Source: Pseudocitrobacter corydidari (GTDB taxonomy: Bacteria > Pseudomonadota > Gammaproteobacteria > Enterobacterales > Enterobacteriaceae). Taken from it: a DNA stretch of 64,000 bases. The notes under the pieces are model-generated. The model made no database searches. It saw only the letters and a program-made list of their open reading frames with translations, and had not been told where the DNA came from. How positions within the stretch are numbered: position 1 is the stretch's first letter; every line of letters begins with the position of its first letter. The position numbers and the translations under genes are program-made. Shown here in pieces: positions 39,431 to 49,470 of this stretch. The stretch is from assembly GCF_021172065.1 (NCBI RefSeq), contig NZ_CP087880.1, positions 3,076,583 through 3,140,582 on the forward strand. Direction: 5' to 3'.

Positions 39431-40861
39431 ATGCCTGATTTCCTGTCTTTTATCGGCGAAATCCTTTGGGGTTCCGTGATGATTTACCTGCTCCTCGGAT
39501 GCGGAGTCTGGTTTACCTGGCGTACCGGTTACGTCCAGTTTCGCTATATACGCCAGTTTGGCAAAAGTCTGAAAGGTAGTCTGACGCCGCAAAAAGGCGG
39601 TTTGACCTCGTTCCAGGTGTTATGCGTCAGTCTGGCCGCACGCGTTGGCAGCGGCAATCTGGCGGGCGTCGCCATCGCTATTACCGTCGGTGGGCCCGGC
39701 GCGGTCTTCTGGATGTGGGTTTCAGCCTTTATTGGCATGGCCAGCAGTTTCGCCGAATCTTCCCTCGCGCAACTTTATAAAGAAAAAGACGAGAGCGGTC
39801 AGTATCGCGGCGGCCCAGCCTGGTACATGGCGCGCGGGCTGGGGATGCGCTGGATGGGCGTGGTTTTCTCCATTTTCCTGCTGCTGGCCTATGGCCTGAT
39901 TTTTAACACCGTACAGGCTAATTCGATGGCGCGTGCGCTGGAATTCGCCTTCGATACACCTAAGCTTCTCACGGGTCTGATTGCCAGTCTGGTGGTGATT
40001 TTATTGATCACCCGCTCGCTGAAAAGCATCGCGCGCATGATGCAGTGGATTGCGCCGTTGATGTCGCTTCTATGGGTCGGTGCAAGCCTGTTGATCAGTC
40101 TGTGGCACGCGGTGGAAGTGCCAGCGCTGCTTGAGATGATCGTGCGTAGCGCATTTGGCTGGCAGGAAGCCGCCGCGGGTGCAGTGGGTTATACCATCAG
40201 CCAGGCCTTAACCAACGGTTTTCAGCGCGGTATGTTTTCCAACGAAGCGGGAATGGGCTCAACACCGAATATCGCGGCGGCGGCTGCCTCCTGGCCGCCG
40301 CACCCCGCCGCGCAGGGCATCGTGCAGATGATTGGGGTCTTCATAGATACGATTATTATTTGCAGCGCCAGCGCCATGGTGGTACTGCTCTCCGGGCATG
40401 ATACGGAAATTGTCACCCATAGCGGCATCCATCTTATTCAACAGTCGATGAATCTGCTGGTTGGTAACTGGGGTGCAGGTTTTGTGGCCTTTATCATGGT
40501 GCTGTTTGCGACAACCTCCATCGCTGGCAACTATCTCTACGCTAAAAATAATCTCTACTTTTTACAGTTACATACGCGAACCAACGTGTGGATTTTACGC
40601 GGTGTTACCGTGTTAATGGTACTGGCGGGGAGCCTGCTCAGCTTGCCTGTGGTCTGGCAACTGGCCGACGTGATCATGGCGCTGATGGCGATCACTAACA
40701 TGACGGCACTGTTGCTGCTCTCACCGGTGGTGCGCATTATTGCCCGCGACTATCTGCGCCAGCGAAAACTGGGCGTGCAGCCGGTGTTCAATGCCCGCTA
40801 TTATCCGGATATCGAACAGCAGCTGGCCCCTGGCGCGTGGGATGAGCCGCCGCGTGAATAG
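39431..40861 (+). CDS. yaaJ: Alanine or glycine:cation symporter YaaJ (AGCS family)
   Basis: An inner-membrane sodium-coupled amino-acid carrier, 476 residues as in E. coli. AGCS family landmarks: GSGNLAGVAIAITVGGPGAVFWMW (in two parts, about 72-95), FAESSLAQLYKEKDESG, and GFQRGMFSNEAGMGSTPNIAA (about 260-280). About ten membrane segments. Ribosome site GAGGACG 5 bases upstream of the ATG. Divergent from talB. Confidence 0.96.
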   Translation: MPDFLSFIGEILWGSVMIYLLLGCGVWFTWRTGYVQFRYIRQFGKSLKGSLTPQKGGLTSFQVLCVSLAARVGSGNLAGVAIAITVGGPGAVFWMWVSAFIGMASSFAESSLAQLYKEKDESGQYRGGPAWYMARGLGMRWMGVVFSIFLLLAYGLIFNTVQANSMARALEFAFDTPKLLTGLIASLVVILLITRSLKSIARMMQWIAPLMSLLWVGASLLISLWHAVEVPALLEMIVRSAFGWQEAAAGAVGYTISQALTNGFQRGMFSNEAGMGSTPNIAAAAASWPPHPAAQGIVQMIGVFIDTIIICSASAMVVLLSGHDTEIVTHSGIHLIQQSMNLLVGNWGAGFVAFIMVLFATTSIAGNYLYAKNNLYFLQLHTRTNVWILRGVTVLMVLAGSLLSLPVVWQLADVIMALMAITNMTALLLLSPVVRIIARDYLRQRKLGVQPVFNARYYPDIEQQLAPGAWDEPPRE

Positions 40862-40938
40862 CGCGGCAATCACAGCAATCGATCCGCTCACCCGCTTTTT
40901 TTGTTAAAGTTGAGTGAAATTTTTAGTAAGGACTGGAT

Positions 40939-41715
40939 ATGCTGATTCTGATCTCCCCCGCGAAGACGCTCGATTATCAAAGCGAGCTGGCGACCACGCG
41001 CTACACCCAGCCCGAGCTGCTGGACCACTCTCAACAGCTGATTCGCGAAGCGCGGAAACTTTCCGCGCCGCAAATCAAAAAGCTGATGGGCATTAGCGAC
41101 AAACTGGCGGATCTCAACGCCACGCGCTTCCACGACTGGCAGCCAGATTTCACGCCGGACAACGCCCGCCAGGCGATCCTGGCCTTTAAAGGCGACGTCT
41201 ACACGGGCCTGCAGGCAGAAACCTTCAGTGAGGCAGATTTCGATTTCGCCCAGAAACACCTGCGCATGCTTTCCGGCCTGTACGGCGTGCTGCGCCCGCT
41301 GGATTTGATGCAGCCTTACCGCCTGGAGATGGGCATTCGCCTGGAAAACGCGCGCGGGAAAGACCTGTACCAGTTCTGGGGTGACATCATCACTGAGAAA
41401 CTGAATGCGGCGCTGGACTCACAGGGCGATGATATCGTGGTCAATCTGGCGTCCGATGAGTATTTCAAATCGGTAAAACCGAAGGCGCTTAAGGGCCGCA
41501 TTATTAAGCCGGTCTTCCTCGATGAAAAAAACGGCAAGTTCAAAGTCATTAGCTTCTACGCCAAGAAAGCGCGCGGGTTGATGAGTCGCTTTATTATTGA
41601 GAACCGCCTGACGAAGCCGGAACAGCTGTCGACGTTTAACAGTGAAGGGTATTTCTTCGATGAGGCATCATCCACGGCGGATGAACTGGTGTTTAAGCGT
41701 CACGAGCAGGCATAA
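40939..41715 (+). CDS. yaaA: Peroxide stress resistance protein YaaA
   Basis: A 258-residue DUF328 (UPF0246) protein that lowers free iron and DNA damage during peroxide stress (OxyR regulon in E. coli). Conserved [13 protein letters not shown] start, [20 protein letters not shown] near 115-135 and [15 protein letters not shown] near 212. It follows yaaJ by 77 bases; ribosome site AAGGA. Confidence 0.97.
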   Translation: MLILISPAKTLDYQSELATTRYTQPELLDHSQQLIREARKLSAPQIKKLMGISDKLADLNATRFHDWQPDFTPDNARQAILAFKGDVYTGLQAETFSEADFDFAQKHLRMLSGLYGVLRPLDLMQPYRLEMGIRLENARGKDLYQFWGDIITEKLNAALDSQGDDIVVNLASDEYFKSVKPKALKGRIIKPVFLDEKNGKFKVISFYAKKARGLMSRFIIENRLTKPEQLSTFNSEGYFFDEASSTADELVFKRHEQA

Positions 41716-41718
41716 ACA

Positions 41719-41745
41719 AAACGGCGCGGTAAATACCGCGCCGTA
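41719..41745. terminator. Bidirectional yaaA/yaaX terminator
   Basis: ACGGCGCGGT / ACCGCGCCGT flanked by A and T stretches lies between the convergent yaaA and yaaX stops. Confidence 0.85.
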
Positions 41746-41751
41746 AAAGCG

Positions 41752-42096
41752 TTAATGATGGCCATTCCCCTGACCGGGGCGATAATCATTCTTGCCACCG
41801 TGATTACCGGGGCCGCCATGGTTATCGTTATGTTTGTGCTTATCACGATTATCATGATGCGGTTTCGGTGGTTTTGGCGGGTTATGCGCATGCCAGCGGT
41901 TATCGCGCCACTCATAGTGGTTATTCCAGTAATCACGGTCGCGCCAGTGGCCGCCATCCCAGTAATTACCGTTATTATCACGATCGCCAATCTGGAGCTT
42001 CACGGCAGGCACCAGGGTGATTTCTGCTGCATGAACCATCGCCGGAGCCGCCAGCATCATAGACAGTGCAAGGATCACAGGTTTCAACTTCGACAT
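41752..42096 (-). CDS. yaaX: YaaX, small secreted His/Asn-rich protein
   Basis: A 114-residue secreted protein of unknown function with a signal peptide ([23 protein letters not shown]). The mature part starts [25 protein letters not shown], as in E. coli YaaX, then becomes a low-complexity His/Asn/Asp/Lys-rich tail ([15 protein letters not shown]). It is longer than the 98-residue E. coli protein, mostly in this tail. Metal binding is possible (inference). Confidence 0.9.
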   Translation of the reverse strand: MSKLKPVILALSMMLAAPAMVHAAEITLVPAVKLQIGDRDNNGNYWDGGHWRDRDYWNNHYEWRDNRWHAHNPPKPPKPHHDNRDKHKHNDNHGGPGNHGGKNDYRPGQGNGHH

Positions 42097-42253
42097 AGGT
42101 TATTCCTCATTCATCATCTGCCTTTCGGCCTATGAGATAAGAATAACCTTATAGAACGACGGTTGTTATTCTCCGCAATCCTATTCTGCGATCGCCCGCA
42201 TCTATTGGTAATTCCTGCGTTTTTCCTGCTTTTTCCTTCCACATTCTCTCCAC

Positions 42254-42275
42254 AATTGCCCGCTTAGCGGGCAAT
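42254..42275 (-). terminator. thr operon stem-loop terminator
   Basis: ATTGCCCGC / GCGGGCAAT with a 3-base loop lies 21 bases past the thrC stop; the T-run on the minus strand is poor. Confidence 0.6.
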
Positions 42276-42295
42276 CAGGAGAGGACACCTGCGAA

Positions 42296-43582
42296 TTACG
42301 CCTGACGCATCATCAACTGACGCAGCGCGGCAAAGTCCGCCGGCAGGTTATGGGAGAGCAGCGGCAGGTCAGCACGGTCCGCCAGTTCTTTCGGCAGCGG
42401 CAGTGTTTCCTGCAAAATTTCTTCCACGCTCTCTTTAAACTTCGCCGGGTGCGCCGTGCCAAGGAACAGACCGTATTCGCCCGGATTAAGCTGATCGCGC
42501 AGCGCGCGGTACGCCACCGCCGCGTGAGGCTCAGACAAATACCCCAGCCCGCGCAGTTCGCGCATGGTCGCTTTGGTGGTTTCATCATCCACCGCCGCGT
42601 AGCCCAGCTCGTTCAGACGCCAGATTTTGCGGCGGAACAGCTCTTCCACGCGCGGCCAGTTGTTCGGCTGGCTGACATCCATGGCGTTAGACAGCGTCGC
42701 CTGCGTCGATTTCGGCGCCCATTCGCCCTGTTGCAGGAAGCGCGGCACGGTGTCATTGACGTTCGTGGCGGCGATAAAGCGTTTCACCGGCAGGCCAAGA
42801 GATTTCGCCAGCAGGCCCGCAGTGAGGTCACCGAAGTTACCGCTTGGCACCGAGACCACCAGTTGATTACGGGCTTCCTGCGGCAGTTGTGCGACCGCTT
42901 CGAAGTAGTAGCAAATCTGCGCCAGCAGGCGGCTGATGTTAATCGAGTTGGCCGAGTTAAGCCCCAGCGCCACTTTCAGCTCTTCGTCGTCGAAGGCCTG
43001 TTTCACCAGCGCCTGACAGGCATCGAAATCGCCGTCGATGGCCACCGTTTCAATGTTGCCGCCCAGGGTACAGAACAGTTTTTCCTGCAACGGGCTGATT
43101 TTGCCGCGCGGGTAAAGGATAACCACGCGTACGTTTGGCAGGCCATAAAACGCGTGGGCCACCGCCGCGCCGGTATCGCCAGAGGTTGCCGTCAGGATGG
43201 TAACCGGTTTATCGCCGCTGATATGGGTCAGCATCTGCGCCATAAAGCGGCCGCCAAAGTCTTTAAATGCCAGGGTCGGGCCGTGGAACAGTTCCAGACA
43301 GCCAACGTCTTCCTGCACCTGGCTTACCGGTGCCGGGAAGGCAAAGGCCGCACGAACGCGCTCTTCCAGCAGCTCCTGCGGGATTTCATCGCCGATGAAC
43401 GCGGAGAGGATTTTCGCGCTGCGCGGCACGAAGTCCATTTCCAGCATCTCATCCACCTCGGTGAGGTTGAACTCCGGCAGGTCGTGCGGGAAAAACAGCC
43501 CCTGATTCTTGCCCAGGCCCTGGGTGATGGCCTGCGCGAAGCTGACCTGCTCGTTGTGATCTTTTAAGTTATAGAGTTTCAT
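42296..43582 (-). CDS. thrC: Threonine synthase ThrC
   Basis: A PLP enzyme that converts O-phosphohomoserine to threonine. It has 428 residues, as in E. coli. The PLP lysine is in GPTLAFKDFGGRFMAQML (about residue 107), the phosphate-binding loop in TATSGDTGAAVAHAF (about 132), and SVPSGNFGDLTAGLLAKSLG near 245. Third enzyme gene of thrLABC, 3 bases after thrB. Confidence 0.99.
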   Translation of the reverse strand: MKLYNLKDHNEQVSFAQAITQGLGKNQGLFFPHDLPEFNLTEVDEMLEMDFVPRSAKILSAFIGDEIPQELLEERVRAAFAFPAPVSQVQEDVGCLELFHGPTLAFKDFGGRFMAQMLTHISGDKPVTILTATSGDTGAAVAHAFYGLPNVRVVILYPRGKISPLQEKLFCTLGGNIETVAIDGDFDACQALVKQAFDDEELKVALGLNSANSINISRLLAQICYYFEAVAQLPQEARNQLVVSVPSGNFGDLTAGLLAKSLGLPVKRFIAATNVNDTVPRFLQQGEWAPKSTQATLSNAMDVSQPNNWPRVEELFRRKIWRLNELGYAAVDDETTKATMRELRGLGYLSEPHAAVAYRALRDQLNPGEYGLFLGTAHPAKFKESVEEILQETLPLPKELADRADLPLLSHNLPADFAALRQLMMRQA

Positions 43583-43585
43583 CGG

Positions 43586-44515
43586 TTATCCCACTACTCG
43601 TGCGCCCGCCGTGTCCAGCCGGCAAATATGAACGAAGCCTTCCTGATTTTGCAGATAATGTTTGCCCAGCCAGTCGGCCACGCGCTGCGCGGTATCCGGT
43701 TTATCACACAGGGCGAACAGCGTCGGCCCTGAACCGGAAATACCACAGGCGAGTGCGCCAATCTCCGCCACCGCCTGGCGTGCCTGGCTGAAGCCCGGCA
43801 GCAGTTTGGTGCGATACGGTTCGGCAATCACATCTTTCATCAATTTCGCCGCCAGCAGAGGCTGACGGGAATAACAGGCATGAATAAAACCGGCCAGATG
43901 GCGGCCATGCGCAATACAGTCCTGACGGCGATACTGAGCGGGCAAAATCGCCCGCGCTTCCGCCGTCGATACTTTGATACCGGGGTATGCCAGCACCCAA
44001 AGCCACTCATCAAACCCCGGAACCTGCTGGCTGATGATGCCGTTTTCTTCAATCATCAGCTGCATGCCGCCCAGATAGCACGGCGCAACGTTATCGTAAT
44101 GCACGCTGCCAGAGATACGCCCTTCCATCTCGCCCATCAGGGCCAGCATGCGGGTTTCGTCCAGCGGCTTACCGCAGAATTCATTCAGCGCCACCAGCGC
44201 CGCCACCACGGAACAGGCGCTGGAACCCAGCCCGGAACCAATTGGCATGTTTTTTTCAAGCGTCATCGCCACCGGAACGGTTTTACCGATTTCCTGGCAG
44301 TAACGTTCCCAGCACTGATAAACGATATTCTCTTTTGGCTCAGTCGGTAATTTATCGGCAAAGCGCCCGACATTACGCAGGCTGAAGCTTTCCGCTGCGT
44401 CTACCGACACGTTATCGCCCAACAGGCTACCGTCGACAGGCGTCACCGCCGCGCCTAATACATCGAACCCGACGCTCATATTGGCACTGGAAGCCGGGGC
44501 ATATACTTTGACCAT
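43586..44515 (-). CDS. thrB: Homoserine kinase ThrB
   Basis: A GHMP-family kinase that phosphorylates homoserine. It has 309 residues (E. coli 310). The ATP loop [17 protein letters not shown] is at about residue 91, the N-terminal [17 protein letters not shown] matches, and the C-terminal [14 protein letters not shown] completes the site. It starts 1 base after the thrA stop, indicating translational coupling. Confidence 0.98.
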   Translation of the reverse strand: MVKVYAPASSANMSVGFDVLGAAVTPVDGSLLGDNVSVDAAESFSLRNVGRFADKLPTEPKENIVYQCWERYCQEIGKTVPVAMTLEKNMPIGSGLGSSACSVVAALVALNEFCGKPLDETRMLALMGEMEGRISGSVHYDNVAPCYLGGMQLMIEENGIISQQVPGFDEWLWVLAYPGIKVSTAEARAILPAQYRRQDCIAHGRHLAGFIHACYSRQPLLAAKLMKDVIAEPYRTKLLPGFSQARQAVAEIGALACGISGSGPTLFALCDKPDTAQRVADWLGKHYLQNQEGFVHICRLDTAGARVVG

Positions 44516-44516
44516 C

Positions 44517-46979
44517 TTAAACTCCTAACTTCCATGACAGGGTACGTAGCAGGTCAGCGAACACCCCGGCGGCCGTGACGTCGTTCCCCGCACCGTAGCC
44601 GCGCAGAACCAGCGGCAGCGGTTGATAATAGTGGCTGTAAAACGCCAGCGCGTTCTCGCCGTTTTTGACTTTGTAGAGCGGATCGTTACCGTCAACGGCG
44701 TCGATTTTCACGCGGCACACGCCGTCTTCGTCGATGTTACCGACGTAGCGCAGCACTTTGCCTTCATCACGCGCTTTCGCCACGCGGGCGGAAAATTCGT
44801 CATCCAGTTGCGGCAGACGCGCCATAAAGCTTTCGGTATCACCCGAAGCATCGAAGCTTTCCGGCAGCACCGACTCCACCACCATATCACTCAATTCGAG
44901 GCTACGTCCGGTTTCGCGGGCTAAAATAAGTAGCTTACGCGCCACGTCCATCCCTGAGAGGTCATCGCGCGGGTCGGGTTCGGTATAGCCCATTTCGCGC
45001 GCCACTTTTGTTGCTTCAGAGAAACTCATGCCTTCATCCAGCTTGCCGAAGATAAACGACAGGGAGCCGGAAAGAATGCCGGAAAAACGTTGCAGTTCAT
45101 CACCCGCATTCAGCAGATTTTGCAGGTTTTCGATAACCGGCAGGCCCGCGCCAACGTTGGTATCGTAGAGGAATTTACGCCGCGATTTCTCTGCCGCGTG
45201 GCGCAACTGGTGATAGTAATCCATCGACGAGGTGTTCGCCTTTTTGTTCGGCGTAACCACGTGGAAGCCTTCACGCAGGAAGTCGGCGTATTGATCGGCA
45301 ACAGCCTGGCTGGAGGTACAGTCAACAATCACCGGATTAAGCAGGTGATACTCTTTCACCAGGCGAATCAGGCGGCCAAGGTTAAACGGCTCTTTTGCTT
45401 CTGCCAGTTCCGCCTGCCAGTTTTCAAGATTCAGGCCGTGCACACTGGTGAGCAGCGCTTTTGAGTTCGCCACGCCGCACACGCGCAGGTCGATATGTTT
45501 GTTTTTCAGCCATGCCTGCTGGCGCTTGATTTGCTCCAGCAGCGCCCCGCCGACGCCGCCGACGCCGACCACAAACACTTCAATCACCTGGTCGGTGTTG
45601 AACAGCATCTGATGCGTGACGCGCACGCCGGTAGTGGCATCGTCATTGCTGACCACCACGGAAATCGAGCGCTCAGACGAGCCCTGGGCAATCGCCACGA
45701 TATTGATATTGGCACGCGCCAGCGCGGCAAAGAACTTCGCCGAGATCCCGCGCAGGGTACGCATACCATCGCCAACCACAGAGATAATCGCCAGACGTTC
45801 CATAATCGCCAGCGGCTCCAGTAGCCCTTCTTTCAGCTCCAGATAGAACTCATCTTCCATCGCCTTCTTCGCCCGCGCGCAATCGCTTTGCGGCACGCAG
45901 AAACTGATGCTGTACTCGGACGATGATTGAGTGATCAGCACCACGGAGATACCCGCGCGCGACATGGTGGCAAACACGCGCGCCGCCATGCCTACCATGC
46001 CCTTCATGCCGGGGCCGGAGACGCTGAACATCGCCATGTTGTTGAGGTTAGAAATGCCTTTCACCGGTAAATCATCTTCGCTACTGCTGCCGCCAATTAG
46101 CGTACCTGGCGCTTGTGGGTTTCCGGTGTTTTTAATCAGGCAAGGGATCTGGAATTGAGCGATGGGGGCAATGGTACGAGGGTGAAGGACTTTCGCGCCG
46201 AAATAGGAGAGCTCCATGGCCTCCTGATACGACATACTCTTCAGCAGGCGGGCGTCGGGCACCTGTCTCGGGTCGCAGGTATACACGCCATCGACATCGG
46301 TCCAGATTTCGCAACAGTCGGCACGCAAACAGGCAGCCAGCACGGCGGCGGAGTAATCAGAGCCATTACGCCCCAGCACAACCAGTTCGCCCTTCTCATT
46401 GCCTGCGGTAAACCCGGCCATCAGGATCATATGGTCAGCCGGGATCTGGCTGGCGGCGATACGGCGGGTGGATTCGGCGATATCGACGGTAGATTCGAGG
46501 TAATGGCCCGTCGCCAGCAGTTTTTCGACCGGATCGATAACCGTCACGTTGTGGCCACGAGCACGCAGCAGCCCCGCCATGATGGCGATAGAGAGTTTTT
46601 CGCCCCGGCAAATCAGCCCGGCGTTAACGCCGTCCGGGCACTGACCCAGCAGGCTGATACCATGCAGAATGTGTTTGATTTGGGCAAATTCGCTGTCGAC
46701 CGTTTGTTTGAGTTCAACCAGCGGGAACCCCGGCTGGGCCGCAGCAAGCCCCTGAAGAAGTTCGGAAAAAATGCGTTCAGCGTCGTCGATATTGGAGAGC
46801 GCATCCACCCCGCCGATGGTTTTTTCAATCATCGCCACCAGGTGGTTAGTGATTTTCGCCGGGGCAGAAAGCACGGTCGCTACCTGCCCCTGCCTGGCGT
46901 TGCTCTCCAGGATATCGGCAACACGCAGAAAACGTTCTGCATTTGCCACTGATGTACCGCCGAACTTCAAGACTCGCAT
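44517..46979 (-). CDS. thrA: Bifunctional aspartokinase I/homoserine dehydrogenase I ThrA
   Basis: It catalyses the first and third steps of threonine synthesis and is feedback-inhibited by threonine. It has 820 residues from the ATG ending at 46979 ([18 protein letters not shown]), as in E. coli; a longer frame to 47021 runs into the attenuator. The kinase domain is at about 1-250 ([20 protein letters not shown]), two ACT domains at about 315-460 ([26 protein letters not shown]), and the dehydrogenase from about 465 ([15 protein letters not shown]) with [15 protein letters not shown]. First enzyme gene of the operon. Confidence 0.99.
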   Translation of the reverse strand: MRVLKFGGTSVANAERFLRVADILESNARQGQVATVLSAPAKITNHLVAMIEKTIGGVDALSNIDDAERIFSELLQGLAAAQPGFPLVELKQTVDSEFAQIKHILHGISLLGQCPDGVNAGLICRGEKLSIAIMAGLLRARGHNVTVIDPVEKLLATGHYLESTVDIAESTRRIAASQIPADHMILMAGFTAGNEKGELVVLGRNGSDYSAAVLAACLRADCCEIWTDVDGVYTCDPRQVPDARLLKSMSYQEAMELSYFGAKVLHPRTIAPIAQFQIPCLIKNTGNPQAPGTLIGGSSSEDDLPVKGISNLNNMAMFSVSGPGMKGMVGMAARVFATMSRAGISVVLITQSSSEYSISFCVPQSDCARAKKAMEDEFYLELKEGLLEPLAIMERLAIISVVGDGMRTLRGISAKFFAALARANINIVAIAQGSSERSISVVVSNDDATTGVRVTHQMLFNTDQVIEVFVVGVGGVGGALLEQIKRQQAWLKNKHIDLRVCGVANSKALLTSVHGLNLENWQAELAEAKEPFNLGRLIRLVKEYHLLNPVIVDCTSSQAVADQYADFLREGFHVVTPNKKANTSSMDYYHQLRHAAEKSRRKFLYDTNVGAGLPVIENLQNLLNAGDELQRFSGILSGSLSFIFGKLDEGMSFSEATKVAREMGYTEPDPRDDLSGMDVARKLLILARETGRSLELSDMVVESVLPESFDASGDTESFMARLPQLDDEFSARVAKARDEGKVLRYVGNIDEDGVCRVKIDAVDGNDPLYKVKNGENALAFYSHYYQPLPLVLRGYGAGNDVTAAGVFADLLRTLSWKLGV

Positions 46980-47008
46980 GGTTGTTACCTCGTTACCTTT
47001 GGTCGAAA

Positions 47009-47043
47009 AAAAAGCCCGCACTGTTTAGGTGCGGGCTTTTTTC
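47009..47043 (-). terminator. thr operon attenuator
   Basis: AAAGCCCGCAC / GTGCGGGCTTT with a 6-base loop is followed by eight T in minus-strand reading. It lies between thrL and thrA and overlaps the end of the leader region, the classical transcription-attenuation terminator. Confidence 0.95.
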
Positions 47044-47060
47044 TGTGTTTCCTGTACGCG

Positions 47061-47129
47061 TCAGCCCGCACCGTTACCTGTGGTAATAGTGGTGGTTGTC
47101 ATGGTGATAATCATGCTGATGCGAATCAT
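47061..47129 (-). CDS. thrL: thr operon leader peptide ThrL
   Basis: A 22-residue leader read on the minus strand, [22 protein letters not shown]. Like the 21-residue E. coli leader ([21 protein letters not shown]) it is rich in threonine (seven) and isoleucine (five) codons, so ribosome stalling couples threonine and isoleucine supply to the attenuator. The C-terminal TTGNGAG is unchanged. The residue run between positions 6 and 10 (M-I-I-T-M) differs from E. coli. The promoter should lie in 47130-47230; the rest of 47130-47342 holds nothing I recognise. Confidence 0.92.
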   Translation of the reverse strand: [22 protein letters not shown]

Positions 47130-47342
47130 GGATGTTGTGTGCTCTGTTATTTTTACGCTGTCTGTGCGCTATACCTATATTGGTTAAAGTATCTGGCTGC
47201 TTAAGTCAACGAATTTTTAAGTTCGTCACGTTTCGCAACCACTTCACAACCCGCCAATGATACGGGAATTTTTAACCTTATAGCCCAACATTAGCGCAAC
47301 AAAGCAGACCTTTGAACCATAAAACAAAAAACTAACAGAATT

Positions 47343-48029
47343 TTACTCTGCGAGTTTTTTTTCAATATCATGCAGCAAACGATGCAACATTGCCGTATCG
47401 CGCTGTTCAAGTAAGCCGATTCGTTGTTGCAGCCAGTCAGCCAGTTTTACATCATCGGCGACCTCCAGTTGAGTCAGCAGCGCGGCGATTCGTTCGCGCA
47501 ATGCCTGTAACTGGTTTTCACCGCCCGTGGGTACCGATTGCGGTGCATTCTGCAACAGAGAAGAGAGTTGATAGCAGTACACCATCACCGCCTGGCCGAG
47601 ATTCAGCGACGGGTAATCCGCCACCATCGGTACGCCGGTCAGCACGTCGGCCAGCGCCAGTTCATCGTTGGTTAGCCCGGAGTCTTCGCGGCCAAACACC
47701 AGCGCGGCGTGACCCATCCACTGCGCTTTTTCCGCAAGCATCGGCAAAAGTTCCTGCGGCGTGGCGTAGTAATGGAACTTTGCCCGGCTGCGTGCGGTCG
47801 TAGCGACAGTAAAATCAACGTCATGCAGCGCATCAGCAAGGGTGGAATAGCAGGTAATGTTATCAATGATATCGCCAGAACCATGTGCGACCCAGCGGGT
47901 GGCTGGCTCCAGGTGGGCCTCGCTATCCACGATACGCAGGTCGCTAAACCCCATGGTTTTCATGGCTCTTGCGGCGGCGCCGATATTTTCAGCTCTTGCT
48001 GGTGAAACCAGCACTATCGATAAGCGCAT
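47343..48029 (-). CDS. yjtD: tRNA/rRNA methyltransferase YjtD (TrmJ/SpoU family)
   Basis: A 228-residue SPOUT-fold SAM-dependent RNA methyltransferase, as in E. coli. Motif 1 is VSPARAENIGAAARAMKTMG (residues 8-27), motif 2 ALVFGREDSGLTNDEL (about 110), motif 3 PSLNLGQAVMVYCYQL (about 141), together forming the knot. The substrate is unassigned. It sits between thrL and arcA, as in E. coli. Confidence 0.95.
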   Translation of the reverse strand: MRLSIVLVSPARAENIGAAARAMKTMGFSDLRIVDSEAHLEPATRWVAHGSGDIIDNITCYSTLADALHDVDFTVATTARSRAKFHYYATPQELLPMLAEKAQWMGHAALVFGREDSGLTNDELALADVLTGVPMVADYPSLNLGQAVMVYCYQLSSLLQNAPQSVPTGGENQLQALRERIAALLTQLEVADDVKLADWLQQRIGLLEQRDTAMLHRLLHDIEKKLAE

Positions 48030-48429
48030 TTAAAGTTCTCTTTCTCACGGGTGACGCGGCAAAAATGTGATGTAGTTCAACATATTGCGCAGCGCGAATT
48101 TACAAAATTGCAACAAAAATCACTGAAATGATGTTTCATAACATATAAAAGATACTAAACTATTCATGATGGAAACTATGTGCTTTAATGTTAACAGAGC
48201 TTATATATCCTCATGTTTATAAATACTATTTTCGTGCTGTTTAGCTCATCACCATTGGATTCAACGCCTTTATCAGTTAATCTACGCAACTAATTGAGTT
48301 GTGGAAAAAATGTGATAAGCGTTAGCATTTAGCAGCGATGATTTCACCAAACTGTTAACGTGCTACAATTGAACTTGATATATGTCAACGAAGCGTAGGT
48401 TTATTGGCTGTCTGGCCCCTCTTAGCCTG

Positions 48430-48570
48430 TTATGTTGCTGTTAAAATGGTTAGGATGACAACCGTTTTTGACACTGTCGGGTCCAGAGGGAAAGTACCCA
48501 CGACCAAGCTAATGATGTTGTTGACGTTGATGGAAAGTGCATCAAGAACGCAATTACGTACTTTAGTCAT
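48430..48570 (-). CDS. yjjY: YjjY, 46-residue conserved small protein
   Basis: The minus strand encodes 46 residues (MTKVRNCVLDALSINVNNII... to ...VVILTILTAT) matching E. coli YjjY in sequence, length and position. Function unknown. It lies divergent from arcA, inside the long arcA 5' region, so it may be conserved partly because of overlapping arcA promoters. The remaining gene-free part, 48030-48429, is AT-rich and probably holds distal arcA promoters; I cannot place them. Confidence 0.8.
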   Translation of the reverse strand: MTKVRNCVLDALSINVNNIISLVVGTFPLDPTVSKTVVILTILTAT

Positions 48571-48665
48571 GTTACGCCGGTGATGTTAATTTACGACATG
48601 CATCAGGCAGGTCAGGGACTTTTGTACTTCCTGTTTCGATTTAGTTGGCAATTTAGGTAGCAAAC

Positions 48666-49382
48666 ATGCAGACCCCGCACATTCTTATCGTTGAAGACGA
48701 GTTGGTAACACGCAACACGTTAAAAAGTATTTTCGAAGCAGAAGGCTACGATGTTTTCGAAGCGACCGATGGCGCGGAAATGCATCAGATCCTCTCTGAA
48801 AATGATATCAACCTGGTGATCATGGATATCAACCTGCCAGGGAAAAACGGCCTTCTGCTGGCACGCGAACTGCGCGAGCAAGCAAACGTAGCGCTGATGT
48901 TCCTGACCGGGCGCGACAATGAAGTCGATAAAATCCTCGGCCTGGAAATCGGTGCTGACGATTACATCACCAAACCGTTCAACCCGCGTGAACTGACCAT
49001 CCGTGCGCGTAACCTGCTTTCTCGTACCATGAACCTGGGTACCGTCAGCGAAGAACGTCGCAGCGTGGAAAGCTACAAGTTCAACGGTTGGGAACTGGAC
49101 ATCAACAGTCGTTCTCTGGTGAGCCCTAATGGTGAGCAGTATAAGCTGCCGCGTAGCGAATTCCGCGCGATGCTGCACTTCTGCGAAAACCCAGGCAAAA
49201 TTCAGTCTCGTGCTGAACTGCTGAAAAAAATGACCGGTCGCGAGCTGAAGCCGCATGACCGTACCGTTGACGTGACCATTCGTCGTATTCGTAAGCATTT
49301 CGAATCTACGCCGGACACGCCGGAAATCATTGCCACCATCCATGGTGAAGGTTACCGCTTCTGCGGCGAACTGCAGGAATAA
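48666..49382 (+). CDS. arcA: Two-component response regulator ArcA
   Basis: The OmpR-family response regulator of the ArcBA redox system, which represses aerobic genes under low oxygen. It has 238 residues, as in E. coli. The phosphoacceptor Asp54 is in [15 protein letters not shown], with Lys in [12 protein letters not shown] (about 104). The C-terminal winged helix contains [19 protein letters not shown] and the [13 protein letters not shown] wing. The long leader carries yjjY on the other strand. Confidence 0.99.
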   Translation: MQTPHILIVEDELVTRNTLKSIFEAEGYDVFEATDGAEMHQILSENDINLVIMDINLPGKNGLLLARELREQANVALMFLTGRDNEVDKILGLEIGADDYITKPFNPRELTIRARNLLSRTMNLGTVSEERRSVESYKFNGWELDINSRSLVSPNGEQYKLPRSEFRAMLHFCENPGKIQSRAELLKKMTGRELKPHDRTVDVTIRRIRKHFESTPDTPEIIATIHGEGYRFCGELQE

Positions 49383-49384
49383 TT

Positions 49385-49411
49385 AAAAACGGCGCGTTAA
49401 GCGCCGTTTTC
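49385..49411 (+). terminator. arcA terminator
   Basis: ACGGCGC / GCGCCGT stem with a 5-base loop followed by TTTTCGTTT, directly after the arcA stop. Confidence 0.85.
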
Positions 49412-49429
49412 GTTTCTGCGGTTATCCAG

Positions 49430-49467
49430 ATGTTGCCCGGTGGCACTTCGCTTACCGGGCCTACATA
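49430..49467. repeat. REP element between arcA and creD
   Basis: GTTGCCCGGTGGCACTTCGCTTACCGGGCCTAC is a single REP unit between the convergent arcA and creD genes. Confidence 0.8.
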
Positions 49468-49470
49468 GTC

